Assembly: GCF_036711975.1 (NCBI RefSeq)
Contig: NC_091973.1
Span: forward strand, 15,686,001-15,750,000
DNA: 64,000 nucleotides
Origin: Onthophagus taurus
Lineage: Eukaryota; Arthropoda; Insecta; Coleoptera; Scarabaeidae
Reading direction: 5' to 3'
Of this stretch, positions 1-8,567 are shown piece after piece (positions within the stretch are counted from its first letter, which is position 1; every line of letters begins with the position of its first letter). A model generated the notes under the pieces. It ran no database searches. It had not been told where the DNA came from and saw only the letters and a program-made list of their open reading frames with translations. A program made the position numbers and the translations under genes.

Positions 1-20
1 AGAAAAAAGTTTATATACCC

Positions 21-1181
21 TTAACGAATGACTTGCGCTTCCCGTAATTCCTCTATGAGGGATATAATTTCGTTATGATGAGCAGTATGACCTGCTGCTT
101 CGGAAGCAAGTAGTAAACGCAACCGATCAACTAATTCGTTCACGTCGTCCCAGTATTCGTACTCTTTAATTGCAGCAGGTACTAACAACTTATTTAAGTG
201 ACCTGATCCAGTTTTAGGTTTTGGCCAATATCGAGCCCAGTACACATTTGGTCTTTGACCCAAGGAAATTGGTTTGATTATGTTCACAAACTTTTCATTT
301 TCATCATCAGTTATGATACTTTTTGAAGCGTCATAATCTCTTTTATGTACATTCGAACGTTGTAAGATATCTTTGTAATTTCTCGCATCTGGTAAAGTAA
401 ATTTACCCGGTTTATTTTTGAATAACAACTCGTATAACCCCGGTGTTCCTGTATACGTAAATTCACCCACCAAAATGTTTTTCCCGTCAAACGTTATTGG
501 TTGATTTGCGATATACAATCCATCGGTAAGTGCACGAACACCGTAAGTTTGATCGAACTCGTTATTTACATCTACTGTTAAACCCGTAACATAGGTACGT
601 GGTAAGGGGTCCAGCTGTCCTAAAGCTTCTCGAATAACTGTCTGTTCCATCATTCCCTCCATATTCTCTTTCATGCGCGCCAACTGCTCCCTAGCGTCCC
701 GCTCGTAGACATCTAAAGATGTGTCTGACTCACGAACAGAAACCTCAGGTGTAGTATCTCGACCCTCGAACACCTCTTCGTCGCTGAGAAATTGCGGACT
801 CCGTGCGAGTTCCGGTGAAACATCCATGCTAGCTCCCGGTTTAATGGGTGTTGACGTAACTCTACGTTTAGGTTTCACTCTAGGAGTTTCCAGTTTAAGT
901 CCTTTAGAAGGTTTCTGCAAGTCAGCCAGTAAGGCTGAGATATCTGGTGACTGCTCCTTTTTCGGGGTAAATAAATCACGTTTTATCCCGAATTTATTGT
1001 CGAGCGCTAATAAATTGACAGTTTGTAATTTTTTGGAAATATCTGTCAGAGGTTCTTTCAGTGGAGCGAGTTGAGCTTCGGCAATGGACTGCTTCTGTTT
1101 TATATCTCCTTTCAAAGTGCGTATTTTATGTTTAACATCTTCTCGCGCAGCTATTAACTGTTGTGCAACATTACGATTCAT
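21..1181 (-). CDS. Maverick/adintovirus-associated protein, DUF8207-like C-terminus
   Basis: This is a 386-residue open frame starting at an ATG. Residues 1-75 are charged and helical (Lys/Glu/Gln-rich, likely coiled coil). The middle (about 80-165) is Pro/Ser/Lys-rich and probably disordered. The C-terminal half looks folded, with short signatures such as GTPGLYELL and a terminal IISLIEELREA helix. From memory, this C-terminal pattern recurs in many insect hypothetical proteins linked to Maverick elements (DUF8207). The function is unknown. It is the last gene of the minus-strand block, 63 bp downstream of the packaging ATPase. The frame is uninterrupted. Its position suggests a structural or DNA-associated role, but that is inference. 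Confidence 0.7.
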   Translation of the reverse strand: MNRNVAQQLIAAREDVKHKIRTLKGDIKQKQSIAEAQLAPLKEPLTDISKKLQTVNLLALDNKFGIKRDLFTPKKEQSPDISALLADLQKPSKGLKLETPRVKPKRRVTSTPIKPGASMDVSPELARSPQFLSDEEVFEGRDTTPEVSVRESDTSLDVYERDAREQLARMKENMEGMMEQTVIREALGQLDPLPRTYVTGLTVDVNNEFDQTYGVRALTDGLYIANQPITFDGKNILVGEFTYTGTPGLYELLFKNKPGKFTLPDARNYKDILQRSNVHKRDYDASKSIITDDENEKFVNIIKPISLGQRPNVYWARYWPKPKTGSGHLNKLLVPAAIKEYEYWDDVNELVDRLRLLLASEAAGHTAHHNEIISLIEELREAQVIR

Positions 1182-1244
1182 AGTTCAACGTGATAGTGTA
1201 ATGATCGCACAGAGACTGAGCATGCAGTCGTAAAGTCAATGGTT

Positions 1245-1946
1245 TTACAGTATAATGTACTCATCGAAACCTTTCCGATAGCGTCCGTTATTTTTATCGC
1301 AATCTAAATCAATAACTAATATACCGTGCGGTGTATCCCAACAAGTTCGACAAATTCTGACAAAATCATCCCACGTAATGTCCCCTAGCAAATGATCGTT
1401 GTAAATATGTTTCAAGTTAGTGAGATCTTGTTTAAATAAAACTAAAAGGTTGCAATTGTCACGTAAAAGCTGCTTGGAAATGGCGCTATAACTTTGAGCG
1501 AGTAAAAAAGTATCAACGTTTCTATGACGACCGTATGAAAAATATTCCTTGATAATCTGTTGCTCTGTAGGAGCAATATCATCAAAAATAATAATTGAAT
1601 ATTCTTTCACCTTTGACGGTGGTAGAAATCGTCCGACATCTGAGTATTCATAATAGCCGCAAGAGCGGATAGGTTTAAGTAATTGTCGTAGAAATTCGTA
1701 TTTGATTTGGTAGAGTGAATTAGAGCACAAATATACATTCAAAAAGCGCAACCCGTTGAGAGCTGTCAATAAAGTTAACATTACGTTTGTTTTTCCGGCA
1801 CCCGAAGAACCAATTATCAAACCACGTTTACATTCCCCACCAAATAATTCGCTATGTCGTTTAAATTTATTTGCAGCGAAGTCGTTATGAAGATTACAGA
1901 TTGGTAGTGTTAAAGGTTGGCTAACAAACTTAACGTCTTCAACCAT
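1245..1946 (-). CDS. A32/FtsK-type genome-packaging ATPase
   Basis: This 233-residue protein starts at an ATG. It has a Walker A motif GSSGAGKT at about residues 46-53 and a Walker B IIIFDD at about 118-123. A downstream LLAQSYS segment resembles the sensor region of A32-like packaging ATPases. The size (about 230 residues) matches the compact ATPases of Polintons, adintoviruses and virophages. In those viruses the enzyme drives double-stranded DNA into preformed capsids. The capsid and protease genes on the same strand support the call. No frameshift or stop is seen and both nucleotide-binding motifs look intact. It could belong to a related double-jelly-roll virus lineage other than Maverick. 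Confidence 0.88.
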   Translation of the reverse strand: MVEDVKFVSQPLTLPICNLHNDFAANKFKRHSELFGGECKRGLIIGSSGAGKTNVMLTLLTALNGLRFLNVYLCSNSLYQIKYEFLRQLLKPIRSCGYYEYSDVGRFLPPSKVKEYSIIIFDDIAPTEQQIIKEYFSYGRHRNVDTFLLAQSYSAISKQLLRDNCNLLVLFKQDLTNLKHIYNDHLLGDITWDDFVRICRTCWDTPHGILVIDLDCDKNNGRYRKGFDEYIIL

Positions 1947-2002
1947 GCTGACGGGTGATACTTGAACGGGAGATTAACAAGAAATGAAGTCGTAGTAGAA
2001 AA

Positions 2003-2222
2003 CAATGTTTATTTTATCATAAAATGTAGCATACAAAAAATTTCAGCAGATTATTTATTATCATTGTTTCAAAATAATGGTTTACAACACTTTAACTATA
2101 TAAACTGTTAACATTGAGTTTGAAAGTTATTTAAAGCGTGCGTAATATTACACAATATTTATTTTACAATAAGACGTGGTATACATAAATTTACAAAATT
2201 ATTTATTATCATGATTTCAAAA
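2003..2222. repeat. two diverged 73-bp AT-rich units
   Basis: Segments at about 2003-2075 and 2151-2222 are clearly related; both contain TATTTATTATCAT followed by a TTTCAAAA tail. They lie in the 640-bp gap between the ATPase and the Cys-rich gene. No coding potential is seen. They may carry poly-A or transcription-end signals for minus-strand genes. Confidence 0.6.
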
Positions 2223-2341
2223 GTATCTGTATGGTTGATGTAGTAGAACCACCAGTGGGTTATTCACATACAGATGTTATGTGATTAAACAAAATAAAGC
2301 AGTGTAAGTCACAGTACAATTTACACTACTTAGTATTAAAT

Positions 2342-2485
2342 TAACAATAAGTAGATACGGTAAATATTCAAATAAGTAATTAATAATACATATTAACAAA
2401 AGCATGGGAGCGGTAACAATAAGTAGATACGGTAAATATTCAAATAAATAATTAATAATACATATAAACAAAAGCATGGGAGCGG
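2342..2485. repeat. tandem duplication, 2 x 72 bp
   Basis: Two nearly identical copies (2342-2413 and 2414-2485) both begin TAACAATAAGTAGATACGG and end near AGCATGGGAGCGG. They differ at only a few positions, so the duplication is recent. It is noncoding and lies between genes of the virion block. Confidence 0.85.
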
Positions 2486-2589
2486 AAAAGGTGAAAAGGA
2501 AGCGAACTTGTTGTCATATCATCAATTCGAACGATTTTCAGTATCATACAAGGATGGTGTACAAATTTGAAAAAACCACCTACAACATA

Positions 2590-3150
2590 TTAGTTGCTGA
2601 GACATCCCTCCGACAATTCCTCAGTACTTTGATCCTCCTCAAGTTGTGGTTTAAAACAGACTCGAAACAAAGACACACGACAACACATCGCACACCAATA
2701 TTTTTTATTTAAAATAATAGTCTGCAATCGTTCAGAAGATGCATACTTTATTTTCGAGCGCAATTTCACACGACAATCCAGTTGTAAAACGTTCGTTATA
2801 CTAATATGGTGTAGGCGGCGTCGACAACGATAGCAAAGGTTGCCCAAATGTGATTCATAAAAAACATACCTTGCTTGATACTGAAGACCCACTCCGAAAG
2901 TTGAACTCCAATCAACCGGAGAACCGTGGAACAACTTATGTACGGTGCCTTGCGACATTTTCTTTCCAAAGCGTTCCACGGTGGGGAAGCAAACCTCCCC
3001 AAGATTGATTCGATCGCCCTTTCGGGATATTCGACGCCAGAAGCATATGTCCCAGCTGTACATTACGTTTAGTAGTAGAGTCTTTGGTAAAACATCTACT
3101 AACCGCAACGTACGGTCTTTACGGGAAATCGTCGAATTAACGCTCTCCAT
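2590..3150 (-). CDS. Cys-rich protein with putative zinc-binding C-terminus
   Basis: The frame is open to 3186, but the first ATG is at 3150, giving about 186 residues. The C-terminal half has paired cysteines (CYRC, then a lone Cys, then CAMCC) that could bind zinc. The N-terminus has a leucine-rich helix and an LP-containing segment reminiscent of a SOCS/F-box-like motif; this likeness is weak. A polypyrimidine tract ending in CAG lies just upstream of the open region (around 3171-3186 on the minus strand) and looks like a 3' splice site. An upstream exon is therefore possible. The family is not recognised. It sits between the Pro-rich protein and the ATPase. Confidence 0.5.
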   Translation of the reverse strand: MESVNSTISRKDRTLRLVDVLPKTLLLNVMYSWDICFWRRISRKGDRINLGEVCFPTVERFGKKMSQGTVHKLFHGSPVDWSSTFGVGLQYQARYVFYESHLGNLCYRCRRRLHHISITNVLQLDCRVKLRSKIKYASSERLQTIILNKKYWCAMCCRVSLFRVCFKPQLEEDQSTEELSEGCLSN

Positions 3151-3219
3151 AGCCAACTCCTGCAACGTTAACACTGCAAGAGACAAAAAAACTGAACGAG
3201 CTTCAAAAAAAAAACGCTA

Positions 3220-4377
3220 TTAACCGTTGTCAGGCAGCAGCCTGAGAAGGGACTTATACAGGTTAATTTTGGTGTTGTACATGTTAAGGATGTTTGAAGA
3301 AGCAGCAAAGCAGACGGTGGGATTCTGGTTTACTGCATTCAACGCGTTCACGAAGTGGCGCTTATGATGTTCCAAAGTCGTCACTTTGGTTTGCAATTGA
3401 GGTTTCAAGCCCAAGATGAAAAAATCCTCTTGGGACAAAAGACTGCTTGCCAAGTTGGTTGTTGAATGCAGAAACGCATCAACCCATGGGTCGGGATGTG
3501 CGGTATTTACAGCTGGAAGATTTTGCCTCTGCGGGATAGTAGGGATAGGTAAAGGTGGTGGGAACACCACATTTTGTGGTGGGATAGTTGTGATAGTTGG
3601 CGGGCTGTCACGGATGTCGATGGTCACCTCTGGTGGAGATGTAACCACCGTTGCAGGTCTGGTTACTGTAGCGAGTGTAGGTACTATTCGTGTGTTACGG
3701 GGAGGTTTGGCTAATGCGTTGCGCAGCAATCTACAGGAGTCTTGTGAAGCAGGAGAAGGGTTTGGGCGGGTAGTTTGTTTCACGCAACCCCTTGACAACA
3801 AGTTGACGCGTTTTTTTATACGGCGGGATGTGTACCGTATGGGTCCACTCGAGAAGACAGGCGAAACACATATCCTATCGGAGGGTTGGGATACGTCTTC
3901 CGTCGCTGGTACAGACGGTGCCGCAAGCACCTGGTTTTCAGCAGGTGCTTGACTTGTGACATCCGTATGTACAATATCTGGAAGTGGTTGTACCACGTCG
4001 GCCTGATTGGTAGCAGGTTCAGGTGGCACAACAACTTCCTGATATGTTCCTTCTTCTCGTATCTCCATACTGATGCGAGTTAAGCCGTAGGACGACAAGG
4101 TTGGACTGGTGGTAACAATCGCACCATTGTCGTTCCCTGGCTGTGACCGGAGCTCATTCATTATTTGCTCGTACAGTGGTGGGTCTGTAGTGAAATCCTG
4201 CATGGTACGACTCAAACCGTCAAAGTTGCCGCTGCAATATAATGGTAACGACGGTAGGCTTGACTCAACAACATTCGTACTGTCGTTATTGCGTGGCAGC
4301 ACGGCAACCAGTGGGTCGGTCATACCATCGGTATTATCGCTTGCACGAGCGTGGCTGTTACCAATTAAGTGAAGCAT
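3220..4377 (-). CDS. Pro/Thr-rich uncharacterised protein of the virion block
   Basis: This 385-residue open frame has an ATG start. Residues from about 105 to 290 are rich in Pro, Thr, Val and Ser (many PP and TT pairs), so they are probably disordered. An internal basic patch (RYTSRRIKKRV) could bind nucleic acid or act as a nuclear localisation signal. The C-terminal 90 residues are predicted helical and look folded. The extreme N-terminus contains GNSHAR, which resembles the GDSH block of SGNH hydrolases, but no other hydrolase block follows. The role is unknown. A linker between core and capsid proteins would suit its composition, by inference only. Confidence 0.55.
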   Translation of the reverse strand: MLHLIGNSHARASDNTDGMTDPLVAVLPRNNDSTNVVESSLPSLPLYCSGNFDGLSRTMQDFTTDPPLYEQIMNELRSQPGNDNGAIVTTSPTLSSYGLTRISMEIREEGTYQEVVVPPEPATNQADVVQPLPDIVHTDVTSQAPAENQVLAAPSVPATEDVSQPSDRICVSPVFSSGPIRYTSRRIKKRVNLLSRGCVKQTTRPNPSPASQDSCRLLRNALAKPPRNTRIVPTLATVTRPATVVTSPPEVTIDIRDSPPTITTIPPQNVVFPPPLPIPTIPQRQNLPAVNTAHPDPWVDAFLHSTTNLASSLLSQEDFFILGLKPQLQTKVTTLEHHKRHFVNALNAVNQNPTVCFAASSNILNMYNTKINLYKSLLRLLPDNG

Positions 4378-4450
4378 AATGGGAAAGACTTCAAGGAATC
4401 AAAAGGGTTACAAAAAATTTGGATTATTTTATTAAAATTATACGTTCGCT

Positions 4451-4732
4451 CACGTCTGACAAGTTTGCAATCCGCTGAAGAACCACTTTTCTCAGCGTAT
4501 AACAATTAATGTCTGAAATCATCACAAACATACATGAAGAAAACCGATAAAAATTGTATTGATGTAACTTACTTTTCAAATGGTTTTCTATCACGTCTGA
4601 CAGGTTTGCAATGCGCTGAAGAACCACTTTTCTCAGCGTATAACAATTAATACCTGAAATCATCACAAACATACATGAAGAAAACCGATAAAAATTGTAT
4701 TGATGTAACTTACTTTTCAAATGGTTTTCTAG
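4451..4732. repeat. tandem duplication, 2 x 141 bp
   Basis: Copies at 4451-4591 and 4592-4732 both start at CACGTCTGACA and run to the TGGTTTTCTA segment. They differ at only a few positions. The repeat lies upstream of the Pro/Thr-rich gene, which reads leftward. The short open frames seen in it are repeats of each other and are not taken as genes. Confidence 0.88.
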
Positions 4733-4928
4733 CAGAAGGCGATTTCTTCGTGGTCGGAAAAACACAGTTTTTAACAAAATCTGTTATTATTGTAAACACA
4801 CTTTTTAAGGAATTATCGTCTTTTGTACACTACTATATCATTCAGCGACTGCTGTACACGGAGTGAGGAGTAACCCACTTTCCACTACCTTTAAGTACGG
4901 GTTAGTGAACAGGTATTTGTCCGGTCAA

Positions 4929-5125
4929 CTGTCTGGGAATGCGAGGTCGTTTAGGTCTTCTCCTTGTTATCGCCTGTGACTGAAGGGGAGGTCATACTGT
5001 CTGGGAATGCGAGGTTGTCCAGGTTTTCTCCTTGTTATCGCCTGTGGCACAAGGGGAGGTCATACTGTCTGAGAATGCGAGGTCGTTCGGACCTTATCTT
5101 CGCCCGTGACTCAAGGGGGGTTACA
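4929..5125. repeat. tandem array, 3 x 68 bp
   Basis: Units start at 4929, 4997 and 5065, each with CTGTCTGRGAATGCGAGGT and ending near AAGGGGAGGTCATA. The third unit diverges at its end and runs into the C-rich tract. Noncoding. Confidence 0.88.
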
Positions 5126-5126
5126 A

Positions 5127-5225
5127 TCCCCCCTCCCCCTCCCCCTCCCCTCCCCCTCCCCTGCCCCACCCCTGCCCCACCCCCCCGCGCGGGGGGAGGG
5201 GGAGGGGGGAGGGCGAAGGGGAGGT
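5127..5225. repeat. C-rich then G-rich palindromic tract
   Basis: A run of C-blocks separated by single T or A bases is followed directly by CGCGCG and then a run of G-blocks. The two halves can pair into a long GC hairpin, and each strand also has G-quadruplex or i-motif potential. This is striking in such an AT-rich window. It lies exactly in the gap between the two halves of the virion block. Confidence 0.85.
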
Positions 5226-5275
5226 GAAGAGGTTTCTTTAAATAAAACTCATCAATATGGATAAAAAAATAACAT

Positions 5276-5611
5276 TTATTTCTTTTCTAACGTACATTTA
5301 ATACAATGCATTTTAGGTGGTGGTGGTCCATCGAAATGAGTTTCCGCACAATCATTATTATAATGTTCAAGACACGGTAACTTCATTTGTAACATTTTCG
5401 ATTGCTGGTAGGCGAACGGTAGTTGGGTCCAAATTCTTCGTAATTCCATAGATGGTACTTTATCGAAATAATACTGTGTTGGTAAATATTTTAAATCACG
5501 AGCTGGAATGTTCGCAAATGAGGCATCTTGTTCATATTTTTTCATTACGCTGTACACTTTCTTGGCAGATGTAAGTGGCCAACACCCAAACACAGTGAAC
5601 ACTTGTTCCAT
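5276..5611 (-). CDS. uncharacterised 111-residue protein of the virion block
   Basis: This ATG-started open frame of 111 residues has a helical N-terminus and a Cys-containing C-terminus (MHCIKC) after a PPPP stretch. There is no membrane segment or signal peptide. It follows the 171-residue paralogue gene by about 50 bp on the same strand, so the two may be expressed together. No family is recognised. It may be part of a longer spliced gene with the upstream frame. Confidence 0.45.
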   Translation of the reverse strand: MEQVFTVFGCWPLTSAKKVYSVMKKYEQDASFANIPARDLKYLPTQYYFDKVPSMELRRIWTQLPFAYQQSKMLQMKLPCLEHYNNDCAETHFDGPPPPKMHCIKCTLEKK

Positions 5612-5661
5612 CGCAACCAGCTCTTAACTATCCCCCATTACGACTTGTCTCTGCTTTATAG

Positions 5662-6177
5662 TTACCGACTGTCTTTCGCATCCTTGTTTTGCACCCCCTC
5701 TTCGACAACTTCTTGTAAGTGGCGTACATTGGAAAGAGCGCACATACTTCTTCGTCGCGAGTGAAAAGCACAGCTCGGTATACCCATCTCAAGTTTATAG
5801 ATACTACCTTCCAACGCAAATATCGGCGCGGAAATAATATGTCTTAAAAATTTAATTTTTTCAGGTCCTTTAACATACACTTTCTTGACATTCCGACACA
5901 GATATTTGACTATGGCGTCGAATTCCATTGGATGGATAAAACCAACTTTCCAGTCGATGCAATGATGATGTGTCATTAACCAGTTTGCAGTATTCCTATA
6001 TTTAGATGGTAATGAAGCTATACTGCTACTCGGTTGAAAAACGTGGTGGGTTATGCATTTGTTACTATCACATGATGCTAATTCTTTAGGTACGAACTGA
6101 TCTTCGTTGACCATGAAACCTTGTATATCGAGAATTATGTATTGAGTTTTATTTGAATACATCTTGCTTCCGTACAT
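5662..6177 (-). CDS. QGF/VKG-type Maverick-associated protein, paralogue 1
   Basis: The first ATG is at 6177, giving about 171 residues; two in-frame codons upstream (to 6183) lack an ATG. The N-terminal block contains LDIQGF, the middle has VYVKGPEK-IKFL, and the C-terminus has a CALSNV block. The same order occurs in the gene at 11704-12186 (IDMQGF, VFVKGSQKEKVL, CAIENV), so the two are diverged paralogues. An Asp-containing first motif and a C-terminal C-A-x-x-N block loosely recall motifs I and III of DEDD-type exonucleases, with Gln where Glu is expected. That link is speculative. From memory, similar proteins are common in insect Maverick-like loci. Confidence 0.6.
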   Translation of the reverse strand: MYGSKMYSNKTQYIILDIQGFMVNEDQFVPKELASCDSNKCITHHVFQPSSSIASLPSKYRNTANWLMTHHHCIDWKVGFIHPMEFDAIVKYLCRNVKKVYVKGPEKIKFLRHIISAPIFALEGSIYKLEMGIPSCAFHSRRRSMCALSNVRHLQEVVEEGVQNKDAKDSR

Positions 6178-6352
6178 CAACACGATTATCCATACTATGC
6201 AGCCGTAGAAATCTGTCGCACAACTTATACTCTACGACTTTTTTTTGTTTACGCTGAATATAGAAGTCTCACATTTCGGATGATGAGCTACGGGTGCGAT
6301 GCGGCTCAGGATCCGATCCAACTACACACTACCAACCCTTCTTTCCCCATAC
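6178..6352. other. intergenic spacer before the capsid gene
   Basis: About 175 bp with no open frame. It holds the presumed promoter of the 171-residue gene and the end of the major capsid gene. No distinct motif is claimed. Confidence 0.5.
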
Positions 6353-7615
6353 TCAAGTCATTTGTTTGACGATTTTTGTTAGTGGAGAATATTGAAACGC
6401 CTTATCATGTAAAACTAAACAGTATGCTGTGGTACCATCAGGAATCGGATTTTTTGTCGTAAATTCTATCCGTATTTCTACCCCACTTTTGTGTAGCGCT
6501 TCTGCTTGATATGTACAATCAATTCCAATCAGTGGGTAATTTTCAATAAATTGTTTCGGAGTGAGTAATGGTTCTCCTTCCTTCCCATAGTAGGACTTTT
6601 GAAAGCGTGTATACATGTCATATAACACTGCGACACGATTACTATCAAAGTCCACGTTCAGATTATCGTATGGGTAGCGTTCACCGTTTAGGAATACCGT
6701 CAAATTGGTGAGTTTTACATTATCAAAGGTTGCCATGTTCGCCAACTGTTTTCCTTTCTTCTTTGTTTGAAACCCAATTATTATAAATCTAGGTGTTTCC
6801 AACTGCGGAGCTGTTTTCACAGCCCATGAATGCTTTGTTGTTTGAGGTAAAGAAGGATATTCATGTACTTCCCAACTGCGAAAAGGTATTTGCAGATCAA
6901 TATTTCGTCCTGCTATTTTTGTTAGAGCTAATTGTTCTCGTAAGCCTACGGCTAGATGGGGCATTCTCCACACAACTTTATCGATTTTTAACTGTAACGG
7001 TTCTTCTACCGTATTCACAAGCACATCATTATCATCATTATTACGAATTAACACTAGCTCTTGTCTCACATTCATCACAATTGTTTTAAAATCTTCAGCA
7101 AACCCTATTAATGTCTTTAGCGGTACACTCAATCCAAAATTTCCATTTTTATCCATTATTGCATCCGTTACAGGGGATGTTGGGACCACTTGACCTAGCA
7201 GATCCTCGCCCATGTTCCAACCTGCGTTCGCCAACTTTATTATATCGTGAGGGGTATACGAAAAGTATCCTTTCATACATGATGTTAACCCCACGTTTCT
7301 CACTCCATCTATTTGAACACCATTTATAAGATAGCGAATATCACTGAACATAAACGCTACAGGATTATTTATCAATTTTGCAGTTGCACTAGCATCTTTT
7401 GTTGCTTTACCACTCGCATCCAGTTTACGTACGCTCCCTTCCACATACAAAAAACTTTCATGAGGCAATGTGTAATTGTCTATTTCGGGTATGCCTATAC
7501 GAATTTCATCATTGTTACCGAAGCTAGTAGAACCAAACGGTTGATGGGAATGATATTCGTAACTTACAATCGAGTTATCTACTTTTATTTTCTCCGTGAC
7601 GTTTAAGGACTCCAT
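6353..7615 (-). CDS. major capsid protein (hexon-like, double jelly roll)
   Basis: This 420-residue ATG-started frame has no internal break. Its composition and pattern (beta-rich, many Asn/Asp turns, no signal peptide) match the Maverick/adintovirus capsid proteins often annotated in insects as F54H12.2-like. Recognisable landmarks are a YLINGVQIDG loop in the first third and a KLTNLTVFLNGERYPYD stretch in the second half. It would form pseudo-hexagonal trimers of the icosahedral shell. It lies next to the penton, protease and ATPase genes, which is the standard morphogenetic set. The call rests on family resemblance and context; a structure prediction would settle it. Confidence 0.82.
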   Translation of the reverse strand: MESLNVTEKIKVDNSIVSYEYHSHQPFGSTSFGNNDEIRIGIPEIDNYTLPHESFLYVEGSVRKLDASGKATKDASATAKLINNPVAFMFSDIRYLINGVQIDGVRNVGLTSCMKGYFSYTPHDIIKLANAGWNMGEDLLGQVVPTSPVTDAIMDKNGNFGLSVPLKTLIGFAEDFKTIVMNVRQELVLIRNNDDNDVLVNTVEEPLQLKIDKVVWRMPHLAVGLREQLALTKIAGRNIDLQIPFRSWEVHEYPSLPQTTKHSWAVKTAPQLETPRFIIIGFQTKKKGKQLANMATFDNVKLTNLTVFLNGERYPYDNLNVDFDSNRVAVLYDMYTRFQKSYYGKEGEPLLTPKQFIENYPLIGIDCTYQAEALHKSGVEIRIEFTTKNPIPDGTTAYCLVLHDKAFQYSPLTKIVKQMT

Positions 7616-7786
7616 TTATAGTAGTTGAAAACCTAAGTTGCTTAAATACTGACGATTGACGCGTGTTAACTGGGTAGTTGATTTTCGCTTACTGTTAGGT
7701 TTTACATCCTTTCGTACCGTTTTATACATTACTCTATCACCCAGATTTTCCTGTGCTTTTCTTCGAACGTCGTACACTATACCCAT
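7616..7786 (-). CDS. small basic protein between penton and capsid genes
   Basis: The first ATG is at 7786, giving 56 residues; the frame is open to 7807, where it overlaps the penton stop. It is strongly basic (many Lys/Arg) and ends in TRVNRQYLSNLGFQLL. A similar LTxxNxxFLxxLG ending is, from memory, common in short proteins encoded beside Maverick capsid genes. It ends one base before the capsid ATG, so the two are tightly packed. A capsid cement or minor virion protein is plausible but unproven. Confidence 0.55.
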   Translation of the reverse strand: MGIVYDVRRKAQENLGDRVMYKTVRKDVKPNSKRKSTTQLTRVNRQYLSNLGFQLL

Positions 7787-7803
7787 ATTAAATACCCTAC
7801 TAC

Positions 7804-8547
7804 TCACACCGATTTCAAGTGCACTCTCACGGTCACTTCTTCGTCTCTGAAGTTTACCAACTGACCGTCCTGATCAAGTATGCGTACTATTAATGTACTA
7901 ATCACGTTCGTTGTAACAGGTAAGTAAATCGGTTGTTGCGGAGCTTCTATTATTTTAAAACCAGCCGGTACGTTCGGGAAGAAATGATACAACACGTGCA
8001 TGGGTTGTCCATTCGTATACGATCCGGAGCTCAAATTACAATAAATTTGTAATGCATTCGTTTTATTTATATTCACGATATGATCCGATTCTGTTATCGT
8101 GTTTTTAGGTATAACTTTAGGGTTAAAACCAAGTAAGGAACCGATTGAATTATCGCTAGCAAAATTTATTCGCCGGTTTGTTTTTATCTCAGCACGTTGC
8201 GTATTATTATTACCTCTTATGCGTATCTGTGTACCCGGTGTAGTCACGCTGAGAATATTCCTCGCTGTTAATGTTTTTTTAACGTATTCGTTAATATCGT
8301 TAATATCGTATGTTCCTAGCGGTATTTCAATATTCTCTGTAAAATTTCCCATATGATCTTCATATTGTAAAATATTGTTTGTTGAATCGATATTAGGTAA
8401 CGTATTGAACGTTTCGAAATTTAAAAGAGCTAACTCGTATGTACCGAGTTCATTCAAATAAATCGGTGGGTTAAAGTTACAAGACAACTCCGACCCCCTT
8501 CCGGTGAGCGTAAATGTATAACTTGTATGTATTGTATCTTGTTCCAT
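7804..8547 (-). CDS. probable penton (minor capsid) protein
   Basis: The first ATG is at 8547, giving 247 residues; the frame itself is open to 8559. The predicted fold is beta-rich and short (about 250 residues), matching single-jelly-roll penton proteins of Maverick and adintovirus lineages. The LNELGTYELALLNFETFNT region and the IEIPLGTYDINDINEYV region fit the conserved first half as remembered. Pentons occupy the fivefold vertices of the capsid. The gene lies directly upstream of the capsid gene. The frame is intact. Confidence 0.75.
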   Translation of the reverse strand: MEQDTIHTSYTFTLTGRGSELSCNFNPPIYLNELGTYELALLNFETFNTLPNIDSTNNILQYEDHMGNFTENIEIPLGTYDINDINEYVKKTLTARNILSVTTPGTQIRIRGNNNTQRAEIKTNRRINFASDNSIGSLLGFNPKVIPKNTITESDHIVNINKTNALQIYCNLSSGSYTNGQPMHVLYHFFPNVPAGFKIIEAPQQPIYLPVTTNVISTLIVRILDQDGQLVNFRDEEVTVRVHLKSV

Positions 8548-8567
8548 TGTTGTTCTCAAGACTAATC

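Noticed and set aside
2590..3150. SOCS/F-box-like motif in the Cys-rich protein
   Set aside because: The resemblance is limited to leucine and proline spacing in a short helix.
3416..3952. 178-codon plus-strand open frame
   Set aside because: It lies opposite the Pro/Thr-rich gene; its Gly/Val composition is the antisense of Pro/Thr codons.
3220..4377. SGNH-hydrolase-like start (GNSHAR) in the Pro/Thr-rich protein
   Set aside because: Only one short block matches; no later catalytic Ser/His blocks were found.
4964..5227. Pro-rich open frame on the plus strand through the C-block tract
   Set aside because: It is a product of the 68-bp repeats and the low-complexity tract and has no domain.
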